A stretch of 64,000 nucleotides of DNA, from positions 41,134,593-41,198,592 of the forward strand of contig OX419759.1 in NCBI GenBank assembly GCA_948567375.1, given 5' to 3'. Positions 43,088 through 55,486 of this stretch are shown piece after piece. The stretch comes from Lunularia cruciata (taxonomy: Eukaryota; Streptophyta; Marchantiopsida; Lunulariales; Lunulariaceae). How positions within the stretch are numbered: the stretch's first letter is position 1; each line of letters starts with the position of its first letter. The position numbers were made by a program, and so were the translations under genes. Under the pieces are notes generated by a model. It was not told the origin of the DNA. It was given only the letters and a program-made list of their open reading frames with translations, and made no database searches.

Positions 43088-43660
43088 ATATGCCACTATT
43101 TGCTTATTGTGTATACTTGTGATTTTCTTTGGTTTTATCTTAGATCAAATAAATATTGTCACTTGTTTCCTCTATGGCAATTTAGATATGGTGATCTTCA
43201 TGAGATAACCTATGGGCTTTGTGAAGAAAAGCCAAGAAGATAAGGTTAAAATCCTTGTATGGATTGAAGCAAGCCCCTAGACAATAGAACAAGCAATTCG
43301 ATGATTTCATGTCACAAGGATTTTAATTGAGTGTGTTTGATCCTTATATATGAAAAAGGTGAGTAATGAAGTCTTTGGCTTCATTATTCTGGTACTCTAT
43401 GTGGATGATATGCTTATTGCAGCTAGGAATAGATATGATCTTGATAAGCTTAAAGCTCTCTTGAGTTCTAAGTTTAGAATGAAAGATCTTGGTACAACAA
43501 GGAGGATTTTGAGGATGGAGATCGAAAGAAACTTGGGGGATTGGAAGTTGTGGTTAACTCATGGGAAGTATGCTAGCAAGGTACTTTCAAGATTTAACAT
43601 GGAGAATTGTAAGGTTGTGAATACTCCTTTAGCTCCACACTTCAAACTTTCATAAGCTCT
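43088..43660 (+). pseudogene. Reverse transcriptase of the copia element, 3' part
   Basis: Resumes after the nested gypsy element. The open frame 43350-43655 contains the catalytic LYVDDMLIAARN (YVDD codons 43398-43409), then LKALLSSKFRMKDLG, LTHGKYASKVLSRFNMENCKVVNTPLAP, all standard copia RT motifs. Upstream, MGFVKKSQED and LYGLKQAP-like text is degraded. Confidence 0.9.
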
Positions 43661-44535
43661 TTGTCCAATAGATGCAATGGAGAAAGGTTTGATGTCCAAG
43701 ATTTCCTACTACAAGGCAATGGGAAGTCTCATGTTTTTATGATTTGCACTAGGCTTGACATTGCTCTAGCTATGGGCAAGACTAGTAGATGCATATCAAA
43801 TCTAGGGAGGATAGATTGGGAAGTTGTGAAGTGGATCCTTAAATAACTCAAGTTTATGTTGGATTTCGGCCCTATGTTTGATGCTGAATAATACAATGCC
43901 AAATCACTTAATGGCTATGTAGATGTTGACTATAGACAAGATCTGAATGGGAGGAAATCTAAGACTGGATATGTGTTCACAGTTGGAAGTGGATGCACAA
44001 GTTGGAGATCTACATTGCAAAAGTGATTAGCTCAATCTATTACAAAATCTTAGTATGTAATGGTACCTAGAAGCATCAAAGAAAGCAATTTGGTTGGACA
44101 GGCTTATCACAAAGATTGACACATGATATTTTGAATCTTTATTGTAATAGCTAGAGTGCTTTACATCTAGCTATAAATCAGGTGATGGACTATAGAGTGA
44201 GGCACATCAACATAAAGTATTATTTTCTCAAACAAGATGTGTCTGAAAAAATGATTGAGCTAGCCAAGATTGAAAATAAACTCAAACACATAAATACTTT
44301 TACCAAAGTGAACTTTTTGGAGAGTTTGTTGAGACATCATGCCAAATTTTAGGTGTTGCATATTGGCACAAGTAGAGTAGACTAGCAATCATGTTATATC
44401 TATATATGATTTAACTCTCTCTAGCTACAGCTTAGTTCTAGTTAATTCTAGCTTAGAGAGGAACCTATGTTAGGTTTCTTATAGGGCTTCCTATAGAGTC
44501 ATCACATAGGTTATAAAGGTTAAGGACCCTAACAC
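43661..44535 (+). pseudogene. RNase H of the copia element
   Basis: Traces of the copia RNase H: RLDIALAMGKTSRCISNLG, NGYVDVDYRQDLNGRKSKTGYVFTVG near 43910-43990 (catalytic Asp in D-V-D-Y), HINIKY-type text near 44205. Several stops and frame changes. Confidence 0.85.
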
Positions 44536-44539
44536 ATGA

Positions 44540-44553
44540 ATCAGGGAGGGGAG
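44540..44553 (+). promoter_or_regulatory. Polypurine tract of the copia element
   Basis: atcagggaggggag directly before the 3' LTR start TGTTAGG. Confidence 0.88.
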
Positions 44554-44789
44554 TGTTAGGAGTTAACTCAGGTCTTGACTAACTCTAGTTAGTTTGTTTT
44601 CATTAGTTAGACTAGGCCTGGACTATTATATAAGAGAGCTGGTAGAAGCTCTTTGTGACACATAGGTCTTATTATCAGTAAAACTATTGGTTTGTTCCCA
44701 TGGATGTAGCCTCAATGAGGTGAACCATGTATTTTCTTTTGTCCCCCACCGTGCATCTATATCCTATGTATTATTGAATTGGACCTACA
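44554..44789 (+). repeat. 3' LTR of the copia element
   Basis: TGTTAGGAGTTAACTC...GGACCTACA, 236 bp, matching 30779-31019 with a few indels. Confidence 0.92.
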
Positions 44790-45350
44790 TAAACTACTCA
44801 CCAAAAGTACCTATCATCACAATAATTGATGAAGTGAATGATGGTCTGAAAGGAGGTGTCGATATTGTCTTCTTTGACTCAAAAATTTTAAATGAGATGT
44901 GGTATGATAATACATTTTGGTATTTAATTTTGATTGTAATGATCTTTTTGAATATGGTGCTTGATTGCATAACTAACTAGTTGTTTTTGTATATTTATTA
45001 CCAAGCTTCCATGTTTGTTTGTATAAAAAATTAGAGTTTTTCTATCTTTTTTAGCCAAAATTGTATTACATATGCCAAAGCTTATAACGTTATTCTGAAG
45101 ACTTAATAGATGAATCAATGTGATGTTGGAAAAGTAAACTCATGAGCCTAGAAGTGATTCTACAAGATACAATCTTATTATATTCTAGACTAGATTTGCG
45201 TAATCTTTGTGTATACAAAATCCTTAAAACTTAACTTAAACTTTGTCAAAGAGTTTCACTAGAATGCAAGCTCTATCATGTTGAGTATTAAAACAATTAG
45301 AATAGAAAATATAGCTCATGAAGAATAACCTTGTGGTGGGAAAAAAATTT
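44790..45350. other. Unassigned AT-rich region
   Basis: No coding or repeat signature noticed beyond short open frames. Confidence 0.4.
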
Positions 45351-45725
45351 CAATTTTGTTGTTTCGTGGTTCTTTTCATAAAGATGAGGGAGATTTCTTT
45401 CCTATTTGGAGGGAGAAACCTTCTTATCTTGGGATTCTTTAGATCTATCACCTTATAGTACAAGGGTATAAAAAAAAGTCAAGGACAAAAAAGAGACAAA
45501 GCCAAAGAAGGAAGGGACAAAGAGTCTTTTCCAAAGAGTGTGGAAACTGAAGACTATACTACAAATTCAAACTCTCTCACAATGCATGAGTAAAGAACCA
45601 CCACTAAACACCTTTGGAGCCCACCAAGGATTTCTCACATGTGGATAGGGACCTTGTACCAACTATGGACCAGTGGCCAAAGATTCTTGACTATAAAATT
45701 GAGGACAAAGGCAAGTATTCTTTCT
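45350..45725 (+). repeat. Small dispersed repeat (second copy near 58490-58850)
   Basis: Shares with 58490-58850 the block aaagaaccaccac/atc-a-a-acctttg, a gcccac/gcccat step, ttctcacatg and an actataaa step. Both are in plus orientation, whereas the neighbouring CC genes are opposite to each other, so this is a separate repeat. Class unknown. Confidence 0.45.
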
Positions 45726-45779
45726 TTAGGATGAAAATTTTGCAAGCTAGTTAATCTTTGGTAAGGAGCACTTTTTAAT

Positions 45780-46510
45780 TGAAACAACTTGGCAAATATC
45801 ACTTTTGCGGTAATCAGGTAGGTAAATTTCATTCTCGCAGAGATACTAGTCAGAATTGGTCAAATATAAAGTCAAATAGTAACAAGTAGTTCTTCTTGGT
45901 GGCGTCTTCAATCTCTCAGGTATAAACTACACCTAGAAAAGAAAACAAGCACCGACTTGCAATCTTGTCACACAAAAATGTCACACTTAATCACAACTCC
46001 ATCAAATATTTCCAAAAAATCTTGATTGTGATGATTTAGCCTCTCCCAAAAATAGCACTTCACTGCAAAACAACTTTACCTCAAAATTGTGCTCCACACC
46101 TCCATTGAAGGCACAATTCCTTGATCAAAATTGCTTCACATCAACATTGCATTGCACTCACAATTGCAGAATACTACCAACACTATAATTCCTTTTAGAC
46201 TTGTCAAGGCATTGCTCCAATTGCACTTCACTTAGGATCAAACACATAGAATGAAAATCAAGGCTGCAAAATCCAATATCCAACAAACACACATGTAGTG
46301 TTGATTATCAAAATTAAGCCCAAGTGACGAGCACTACTTCATAGCACTTTGCTTTATTTATTCTTAGAAATTATGATCACTAAATAACATAACACTCCGA
46401 ATGCCCCATTTAATTTGGCAAAGCTCTTTAGCAGTTATCTAACAACTATACCGCTCTACAACAACTTTACCTACTTGTAGATCCAAAATGACAATGCACC
46501 TCTTCATATT
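45780..46510 (-). repeat. Conserved non-coding 3' region of CC copy B
   Basis: On the minus strand it aligns with 28701-29470 behind copy A over most of its length (for example the run caccaagaagaact and the aagtgatat-tg end). Confidence 0.6.
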
Positions 46511-46659
46511 TGCCTCTTCAAATCTCAAAACCGTTACTACTCCAATCTGATGTCTACTTCTTCCTTAGCTTCCAAACCCAAAGTAACCTCACATACTACT
46601 CTATCCTTGGGTTCTACAACTACTAACTCTTCTACCAATTCTAACACTTCTTCTTCTTC

Positions 46660-49180
46660 TTGATCTACAATTCTTGTCATGGGCAATCTACATTCATTGT
46701 CTCCCTACAACCCATCTTTCTCTAAGACCTCCAATGGCAACTTTGAAGATATGTGTACTCCTATCTCTTCTACTTCAGGTTTTGCTCTTACATCCTTCCA
46801 AAGTTTATCTATTTCTAACTTAACTAAACCTAATCTAATTGTGATGTTTTCTTCCACTTCCAATATCTTCCTATCTACATGAGTTTTGGGACTAATCAGC
46901 AAAGCATTCAAGTCCTTATCCTTTGCATTTCTCCTCCTCATCTCCTGCACAAACAATCTTAACTTGTGCAATCTCATTTCTTCAATTCTTACAATGGCTT
47001 CTGTACTCAACATTGCATTCATCTTCACAACTATCTCCTTCAATGGCTCAAGCCTCATTCTTCTCTCACGTTCCCAATCCGCCTGCCAGTCTTCTTGGTA
47101 CATTGCCAGCTCTGCTTTAAAGTCAGCCTTCACAATCTCCTTCTCCTTCTCTTTCTGCACTACCTTCTCTTCCAAATTACAAAGTAACTCCTTCAATCTT
47201 TCTTCTTCTCTATACCTCACTGTTAACTCTCTTTGCCAAAGCCACTTCTTCTCTTCTACGCTCTGCATCACTCTATCAAGCTCTTGCTCTTTCTCTGCAA
47301 CCTTCTCATAGCATGGATGATTTCTAATCATGAGTCAACAAATTGTTGTTTCAAGATTTCATACTCAGTTATCTATCTTTCCCTAGGATGACATTTTGCT
47401 CTATTATTTTCTCTCTACTCCCCACTTATCTCTCCAAATTCTCAATCACTTGATTCTGTACCAGTGCATCTACTCGTAGTACCTCCTTTTGCTCCTCTCC
47501 TTGGGTTATACTCCCTTCAACTCTTAGTTCTCTTCTTCTAACCTCGCCAACATCTCCAACACAGTCTTTACCTCCGGATACTTTGACTACATCTCTTTTT
47601 TCTTCTCCAATTTCATCAAAAATGGGTAGACAATCTCCCACATATACTCCACTCCTCCACTATGGTTCCCTTCTGGTTGTGGGCTCTTCTCCTTCTTTGC
47701 TTCTTCTTCCCCTGGCACTCTTCTCCTTAGTCAAAGTTGCCTGATTAGAATGGATTCCTTGCTCCCCAAACTTTCACTTTCCATTTCTCTTCTTTGACTT
47801 GGCACCACCTCATACATCACATTTCTTTTGGATTGGATACCTCTTTGAATGATAACCTTCTTCTCTTCTTTCTCTAAAACTTCTTCTTCTTTCTTTGGTT
47901 ATCTTCTTCTACCATCTCCAACTTTCCCTCTTCTTCCTCTGGTACCGGTTGCATCTCCACTCCATCCTCACTGTTGCTTCTTGCTTCACCACTCTATAAT
48001 GTGAGTTCAGGTTCTTCTTCTCTCTCTGTGTCTTCTGACTTGTACTCAGCTTCCCCTTTTAATTCTTCTCTCGACAACACAATTACCATTAGGTCCTTCT
48101 TTGGGTTCACTTTCCTGGTCTTTTGAGATCTTGTCACCGCTACTTCTTCTTCTGGTCGACTCCTCTTCTTTGACTTTAGAGCATTCACCACCAATCTTAC
48201 GCTCTGCTCCGTTTGCACGGAGTACTTGTCACTACTCCTGATCTGAAGAATGTATTGCTGCTCATCCGCATCAGCATCTCTTCTTAAGTCAAGATGGAAG
48301 TGCGACACCATCTTGTGTCACTCCACCGCATTCAACAAATTCAATCCCAAATAAAAGTGGGCTGCAAATGGCACAATGTAGTGTGGAGGTGACTTATCCC
48401 GCAAATTCCACACCATCAATCTTGTGCGCTAATAAAAGCACTTTGCCCAATTGATTGGTTTCCTTGCAAACATCTTATCAAAAAACACCGCTTGTGTTTC
48501 ATCACATAAGTGGTTTGCTCCGGCTTGAAGATAGCCATCATTGCTCCTACAATGCCTCTCCTCACAAGGTCCTTATAACTCTCAACCTTATATCCATTCT
48601 TTGTGCGTTTTGAAGAAAAGGCGTCTTGTACTTCTTAGGTTTCTTCAGCTACCTCTCCTCTCCCCAAGAATGTGGCTCCCTGCTTCTCACTTGCCTCTCT
48701 TCCGAATACTAACCTCCAATCTGACTTTGTCCATCAAGTCAGATTTCCTCTCTTACCTTTTTCCTTGGGTCCGTCCAGATACTTACTCTCAATGATCTTG
48801 GTCATGAAACTTGGAAAACTAAGGTTCCAATTCCATGCTAGAAATGTGATCCAAAGCCTACTCAAGACTTTGATTCTTGCTATCACATCTAACCTCCGAA
48901 TTGCATGATTTCTCACTACTAATTCCAAGTTCTTCTTTCCACCTCACATCTTACTCTCCTCCACTCTAGGTTGGTGACTATTCTTCTGCCCGACTCCCGG
49001 GCTAACTCTCTTGACTTCCTCTTGATGCACAAGCACATCTCTTACTACACTCCTTTTTCCCCAATCTCCCTCAAGATGGTGATGGGAAATTACTTGTCAT
49101 ATCTTTGTTTCAATCCTGAATTTTATAGTGGTGCGTCTCCTCAATCTTTCTTCACTTTGAGCTTCTACTAAGAAATCACA
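46660..49180 (-). pseudogene. Coiled-coil repeat gene family CC, copy B
   Basis: The best-preserved member. Leftward from about 49180: VVRNHAIRRLDVIARIKVLSRLW and FPSFMTKIIESKYL (48928-48734), KNGYKVESYKD with FKPEQTTYV (about 48600-48520), PFAAHFYLGLNLL (48375-48337), SHFHLDLRRDADADEQQYIL with a Lys/Arg and acidic linker (48311-47994), then further linker (47641-47426). The coiled coil of 208 codons at 47331-46705 (EKEQELDRVMQSVEEKKWLWQ ... EMRLHKLRLFVQEMRRRN) follows. Joins between pieces need frame changes. No known domain; repeated copies with conserved flanks suggest a mobile, perhaps non-autonomous, element carrying this gene. Confidence 0.65.
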
Positions 49181-50130
49181 CCTTCTGCATGCTCCTATCA
49201 ATGTCAGTTTTCCTCCGCTCATAGGCCAACCATTTTGTGTGCGTTACCTTCTTCAATGTCCAACCCCAAAGGAAAGTTGTTACACTATCCTTGCCTCAGG
49301 TTGAGTACCTCGAGATGAAGTTTCCTTACTTTGGTTTGAATAATGATAGGACCAATCCGAGTACTTTGTCTTCTAACATGAAGTCACTTTACCTCGGGTT
49401 ACAACCCAAAGACACCCTTCTTTGCCTTTTGATGCCATATAGGTACAATATGACTTCATTTGTACACTTCTTCTTCACAAATAAGAAAAAAACAAAAATG
49501 TGGGTACCACATTAGTATAACTAAAAGAGAGTGTGAGGACTAAGCATTCTTTGGAGTAGAAAACCTTTGTGCAAGTTAATCTCTTTCATAGTCAATATGT
49601 TGAGAGGACTAAGAATGATGAGGAGAGTCCTAATATTAATCTTCTGTTATCCAAAGGTAGATAAGTGTGGAATGTTTGTTAGGAGCAAATTTCTCTAGAG
49701 CAAACACCTAACCTTCTTGATTTAGAATTGGGATCTTAATTCACCTTTGATGGTCCATGAAATGAGAAGTAGAAGCCATAAGAGTGTCAACCTAAGAGGA
49801 AATCTATGAGAGTGGAGTGAGGAACATTAGATGATTGTCCTCATGTTAGAAGGAGGACCTTTAGAGAGACTCATATTAGATACCAAGTTTGGGGATATAG
49901 GTAAGAGGATCAACTCACACATAACCTACTCCTTCAATAAGCCAAAAAAACCCTAGCAATGGTTGGAGGGTCTACAATAATAACACAAGAGCAATAATCT
50001 TTGCTCATGAAGATCTTTTGATCAAAGAGAACCACTTATCTTACAATCAACCAAGCAGATTTCTTTGACCAAGTATATGAAGTACCAAAAAAATAAAAAA
50101 ATGTGCATCCATATTCTATCAACAAACCCA
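49181..50130. other. Unassigned region between CC copies B and C
   Basis: The plus open frame at 49237-49515 has no recognised motif. Otherwise short frames only. Confidence 0.4.
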
Positions 50131-50134
50131 ATCT

Positions 50135-50735
50135 ATGATTCAAGAACTAGAGGAGTATAGAGGAGCTACCTATTTAGACTCCTTTGCTATCCATTTCTAC
50201 ATAGGTTTCAATTTTTTGACCAAGGAGGATGACAGATGTTCACTACCACTTCCACCTCAAAGCTATTTCTCACAATTTGAACAGAAGGAGGTAATAAGAA
50301 GATTTAAAGAAGCATACAAGGAGTTTTTTTGTTTTGAGCAAGTTTGTAGAGGCAAATGAGATACACTCACTAAGAAGAAGAGGGGCATTCTTTCATCAAG
50401 ACCAAAATTCCTATAAAGAAGTCAAAAGGAATTGATAAGCATTAGATGTTTCTTTGAAGGAACATAAAGCTTAAGATGAAGAGGAGGATGATGAGTTAAC
50501 TCTACAAGAAAACAACACCAAGACAAAAGGTAAAGACAAGCAAGAAAATATTGATTTTTCTCAGCAAGCTAAAGCAAGTCACTAGGCCAAAGATCAAGAA
50601 GATCTTTAGAACAAGAACCAACCACTATTGTGTAGCCAAGATTACCTTTGGAATTGGAGGTGAATGAGAGCAAAGAAGGAGTAGTTAAGGAAGAAGAAAA
50701 TTACATCCAAGGAGAGGATGTATTTGGATGAGTTT
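50135..50735 (+). pseudogene. Coiled-coil repeat gene family CC, copy C, 5' part
   Basis: YLDSFAIHFYIGFNFLTKED (50171-50230) corresponds to the PFAAHFYFGLNLL block of copies A and B, though more diverged; an acidic/basic linker follows (50360-50735). Earlier parts of the gene are not seen. It is cut by the gypsy element at 50736. Confidence 0.5.
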
Positions 50736-51190
50736 TGTAATAATATGGAGTTAGATGAGTTAGCAAAGGCTAATGAATTAGTAAAATAAGCCAAATGTAG
50801 CTAGAAATTCTAAGAATGTTCAAGAAGCATCTATGAAATTTTTTGTTAGAATATTCAAGAAACAGCTAGGAGTCTTCTTGCAGAGAAGCTTCTAGGTACC
50901 TTCCAAGGATTATGTAACTTGCATACCAAGTTAACGGCTAGCTTAGCTCCTACACCAAGTAGGTGGCTTTAAGATAGAAGCTTCTTGGGTAGCTTAGCTT
51001 GCACTCCAAGAAGGCAGTTTCAAGAGGGAAGCTTCTTTGGAAGCTTCTCAAGAGCCTTGTATTGATTCACCATAAATACCAAAGTCCAAACTCATACTAG
51101 GCATATTTGGAGTTTCTCTCACTTGATCATTTCCAATATGCTTTCTATTCTGATTTTCCATTTTCTTATTTCTCTCCTTAGTCTTCTATA
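50736..51190 (+). repeat. 5' LTR of the decayed chromovirus
   Basis: 455 bp. Keeps GAAGCTTC palindromes (for example 51028-51047) but not the perfect four-unit heat-shock-type array. TATA-like cataaatacc near 51070. The end CA has become TA. Confidence 0.85.
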
Positions 51191-51191
51191 T

Positions 51192-51203
51192 TGGTATAAT
51201 AGC
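51192..51203 (+). promoter_or_regulatory. Degenerate primer binding site
   Basis: TGGTATAATAGC, two changes from the TGGTATCAGAGC of the younger copy. Confidence 0.75.
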
Positions 51204-51439
51204 AAGAATAATATGGATGGAATCTATGGACCACCAAATCCATTTTCCTCAAACCATTGGGATTTTTTTGTCCATATACTACCAAAGCATCATTTCATGT
51301 AGTTCATCATATCATGCTTTGGGTAGAATTTTTTGAATATTATCACCTTGTCTAATGAACCATTGATCCTTCCAATTATAAGTCATAAGGAGCAATGAAC
51401 ATGTTGCATCTACGTGCTAACTTAGGTAATTACAAGAAG

Positions 51440-52746
51440 ATAGTTGGTAGAGTATTAGTCATAACGGCAATACCCAAATTTATCATTATCATGCATCAAT
51501 AGATCAAGCATCTTACTTGATTGTTGGAAAAAGAGAGATTATGAAATTCAATGGCAAGAGCATATAGAGAGAGTATCATTTCAAGAAGTAGAAGAGAAAG
51601 TCTAATTTCTAAACCAAAGATATTGATGGCAAGGATCTACCAAGTGTAGTAGAGAATTTTATATTTGATTGCAAATGTTATTTTGAAGCTACAAACATTT
51701 TGGAAGAATGAAGATAGATTCTCTTGGCTTTGAGCAAATTAGATGGGTTGGCTAAGCTATGGTGGCAATTTCAAGTGGACCAAGCTTTATGGCAGTTTTT
51801 TGCTCCAATATTGACATGGGAAGAATTCAAGAGATCAATAATTGGGAGATTCCAAGCAATGAATGCTACATAAGCCACATGAGATAAATTGACAACATTA
51901 TAGTAGATTCATTTTATGAGGAGGTAAATCACATAGTTCTACAACACTATAATGTAAATTTTAGAGATACTAGGATGTGAAGCTCTAGAATGATTTGTCA
52001 TGGGCTTGAAATCACACACCAAATTGAAAGTAAGCATGTATGAGCCCAAAACACTTGCAAGTAGCCATGCAATTGGCTGAGCACTAAGATTCTTTGGTTA
52101 CCACAACTCAATCTTAACCTAGACTTTTATAGAAAATGCAAATGCACCACTTATGGGTGGAGGAGTCAGCATCAATGGAGATTGATGTCATCCCATAGAG
52201 ACTATTAGGCTCTACAAATAGAGAAATATTATGATAAAATAGTGGTTCTAGTGTCACTAAATTGGACAGCATATAGCCAAATATCCAAATAGGAATGGAC
52301 TACCATGACCAATGATCCAAATGAATTTAGTGGAGTATGATAATAAAAAAAGAGTCCTAATAGGATATATCAAGCCAGTTATTAGTAATTTGATTAGTTC
52401 CAATGGGATTGAAAGCTCAACTTGTGCAAGTTTGATTCACTTGCAAGGTATAATATCTTATCATGGTTGCATAATTTTTGTTGATTTTGAGAGTTTAGAG
52501 ATTTGCATGTCTATTTAATTATCAAATTAATTATGTATTCTTATCAAGCAAATATTGGGTAGCACATTGATGATAACATATGGTAAAAAGAGTTCCACAT
52601 TTTGTAGTTCATATTTTATTGTATTCAAGATCGGGAGGGATTATTTAGAGTATATGAGATTCTTAGTAGCTCATATACCCTACAATATTATTTTATATTT
52701 TTGTTGGCTTGAATATCATATGGTTCAATTTGATTGGACCCAATGA
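51440..52746 (+). pseudogene. gag and protease of the decayed chromovirus
   Basis: Gag fragments match the younger copy (ILYLIANVILKLQTF-type text near 51655, AMQLAEH near 52068); the zinc knuckle near 52230-52290 has lost its ligands. Protease: ISSNGIESSTCASLIHLQGI (52387-52450), IFVDFESLEICMSI with the active site changed to D-F-E, and YNIILYFCWLEYHMVQFDW to 52740. Confidence 0.82.
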
Positions 52747-52899
52747 AAAATTCAAGTACAACACCAAGGTAACAATTACCAATCAAGTTATTTAACATCT
52801 TTAAATAAGACATCTAAGAATAGTTAGTCCCAAGATGAGAATTTTATTAGTATAGCAACCATAAAGTAAGCTTTGGTAGAAGAAATTCATATTTTTACA

Positions 52900-54310
52900 A
52901 TATGAACAAGAATGTTGCACAAGAAGAATTTGATGAGGAGCCTCATCAAATTCTTCATCAAACAATAGTGGTTGATCATATAGTTCAAGAGTTTGCAAAT
53001 GTATTTCCAGATGATCTTCAAAAGGGATTACCCTTTGATTTTGTTATGCACTTCAAGATTGAATTATTATCAAGTAGCACTCCAATGAGTAGATTGATCT
53101 ATCTGCTCTCACCAACGAAGTTAAAAGAGCTTCAAATAACATTGACTCAATTGTTGGAGAAATATTTCATAAGACTTAGTACATCCTCTTAAAAAGTATT
53201 GGTACTGTTTATACCAAAGAAGGATTAATGAATTTTCTTATGTATTAATGACCATAATCTCAATAATTAAACTATAAAGGATGTGTATCCCTTGTCTCAA
53301 ATTGATGGCTTGTTGGATCAATTGAATGGAGCTCAATATTTCTCAAAGTTGGATCTTTGAAATGGCTCTTGGTAAATCCTAGTTGTTGGAGAAGATGCAC
53401 CAAAATTGCCTTTCACACAAGGTATGAGCATGTTGAATGGAGGGTTTTACCTTTTTTGCTTTCTAATGCTCCAATAGTCTTCATGGATCAAATGCATTGG
53501 GTGTTAGATGGCCTATCGGATCATTATAGGAAAGTGTTCTTGGGTGATATATTTATTTATAGTAAGATGGAGGTAGAACACAAGAACCACATCCAAGAAG
53601 TCTTGAGAAGACTATGCTAATAGGATTTTTACAATAAGAAGTCCAATTGCAACTATTGGCTAAAGGAAGTTTTGACAAATGGGATAAAGATGGAAGAGGA
53701 GAAAATCAAAGCTAATAACAACTAGCCTACTCTTAAAAAGGCTAGTTGGTAATGGAAGTTTGATAATTCAATGGATTGTTGATTTTTTACCAATGGTTCA
53801 TCAATTATTTTTCTTATGTGACTGCACCATTAACCAACCTCTTTGAGAAGACAATAAGCTTTGAATGGAGCACCAAGAAAGAAGAAATTTCAAGAAGCTG
53901 AAGGATATGGTGTCTTCATAACCTATTTTCCAACCATATGATCCTCAACTAGCTTGTAAGGTTGATTTGATGCTTCTAATGTTATAATTGGAGTTATGTT
54001 GCAACAAGCATTCCCAAATGGATTGCATCCTATAGCCTTTGTATCTTGATGATTACATGCAATAGAAAGGAATTATTCTACTTGAGATCAAGAATAATGG
54101 GCAATAGCATATGCAAAATAAGTGTGGTGCCATTATCTCTTGGAGAAATAGATGATTATGCAAATTGATCAAAAATTCTTAATGCAAACCTTACATGTGG
54201 AGCACATGAAGAGTAGGCATCATCAATGGGAGGAGAAACTACAATTGTTTGACATAGACTTTGCATATAAACTAGGAAAGTTCCATGTCATTCTCAATGC
54301 CTTGTCAACA
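52900..54310 (+). pseudogene. RT and RNase H of the decayed chromovirus
   Basis: Open pieces 52902-53192 (VQEFANVFPDDLQKGLP, IYLLSPTKLKELQ) and 53357-53620 (VLPFLLSNAPIVFMDQMHWVL, then FLGDIFIYS where the catalytic pair L-D-D has become L-G-D). RNase H remains: GVMLQQAFP near 53990 and HVEHMKSRHHQWEEKLQLFD (54197-54258). Non-functional. Confidence 0.85.
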
Positions 54311-54339
54311 CAACCTGATTTGAAGAAACTTACTGAGTG

Positions 54340-55450
54340 GACTCTTTCAACCACTACTAATTCTATCTGTCTATTGAGAACATGTAAGCTTAAACCTCAT
54401 AATGTTTATGCCAAAGATGGACCATGGCCACATAGCCATCATAGTGTTTATTGATAAGCTTAGCAAGAAGATTTATTTGGTACCTACCATGGATATAGAA
54501 GATGTTCCAAAGTTAGCCAAGCCCTACTTTTATACCATCTTCAAGCACCATGGGATTCCAAGGGTTCTCATCTTTGATTGTGATCCTCACTTTATTGGTA
54601 AATTTTGGCAAGCACTTTTTAAACTCCTTGCCACTAAGCTTGCATGATATTGCCTATCATCCTCAAATTGATAGACGGACAAAATAAGCATTTTCCACTT
54701 TGGAAGATATGCTACATACCTTTGTCAACATTCATCAAATTGATTGGGATACTTGACTTGCAACTACCAAGTTTGGCTATAATTTTAAAGTATGCAAGTA
54801 TTGGCTTTTCTCCTATCTTCCTTTATTATGTGTAAGATCCACTTGTTCCAAATTCTCCTCTTACTCTTTTGGCATCTTAGGTCTTGCATACTTCCACCTT
54901 CTTGTCCATGTTATCTCAATCTCTATACCAAGCCAAGTCTCATCTTCTCATTGCTCGAATCCACAAAATCAATATATTAATAAGCATCAATGCAATCTCA
55001 CATTTCAACTAGTTGACAATGTCATACTTTCTTCTATTAACCTTCCTTTCCTACTTGATACCAAAGTTTGTAAACTTGCTCCAAATTGGATAATTCCATT
55101 TGAGATTATTTAGATCATTTCTCTTGTTGCCTATCAACCTTCTCTTCCTAGTCATATATGAATCCATCCTATCTTCCATGTTTCAAAGTTTAAACTATTT
55201 GTTTCTAACCCATCTCTCTTTTCCACTTGTGCCAAACCTCCTCCTCTTCCTCCTATCTTTGTCAACAATCATGAGAAATACTAAGTTGACCATATACTTG
55301 CAAGTCATGACATCAAACATGGCCGCCAATGACACATTGAATATAAAGTCCTCTAGAAGGGATATCTTCTTCACAATACCATATGGGAGTGAGCCTCTTT
55401 CTCATCTCCAAAATGCATAAATGGCCATGCATGAATTTGAAGAATCCATG
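54340..55450 (+). pseudogene. Integrase (zinc region missing) and chromodomain of the decayed chromovirus
   Basis: The text jumps from the RNase H end (about 54340) to IVFIDKLSKKIYLVP (54435), so the HHCC zinc region and the first catalytic Asp are absent compared with the younger copy. The core keeps FKHHGIPRVLIFDCDPHF and FWQALFKLLATKLA. A GPY/F trace (KLAPNWIIPFEI-like, near 55075) and chromodomain traces (HIEYKVL, KGYLLHNTIWE, 55330-55390) follow. Confidence 0.8.
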
Positions 55451-55486
55451 GTAATGAGGATATCACCAACTAGTAGTGGGAAAATA

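Larger units (their letters stand above)
30779..44789 (+). mobile_element. Ty1/copia LTR retrotransposon (host of a nested gypsy element)
   Basis: LTRs at 30779-31019 and 44554-44789 share most of their sequence; a Met-tRNA primer site follows the first and a polypurine tract precedes the second. Gag zinc knuckle, integrase, then reverse transcriptase and RNase H in this order define Ty1/copia. A 6683-bp minus-strand gypsy element (36405-43087) lies within the RT, so the copia element itself is about 7.3 kb. The left TSD (taaat) and right TSD (taaac) match at four of five bases only if the left LTR edge is moved by one base, so the TSD is uncertain. Confidence 0.9.

Noticed and set aside
46886-47311. 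141-codon plus-strand Ser/Leu-rich ORF
   Set aside because: Antisense shadow of the coiled coil of CC copy B, whose homologues support the minus strand.
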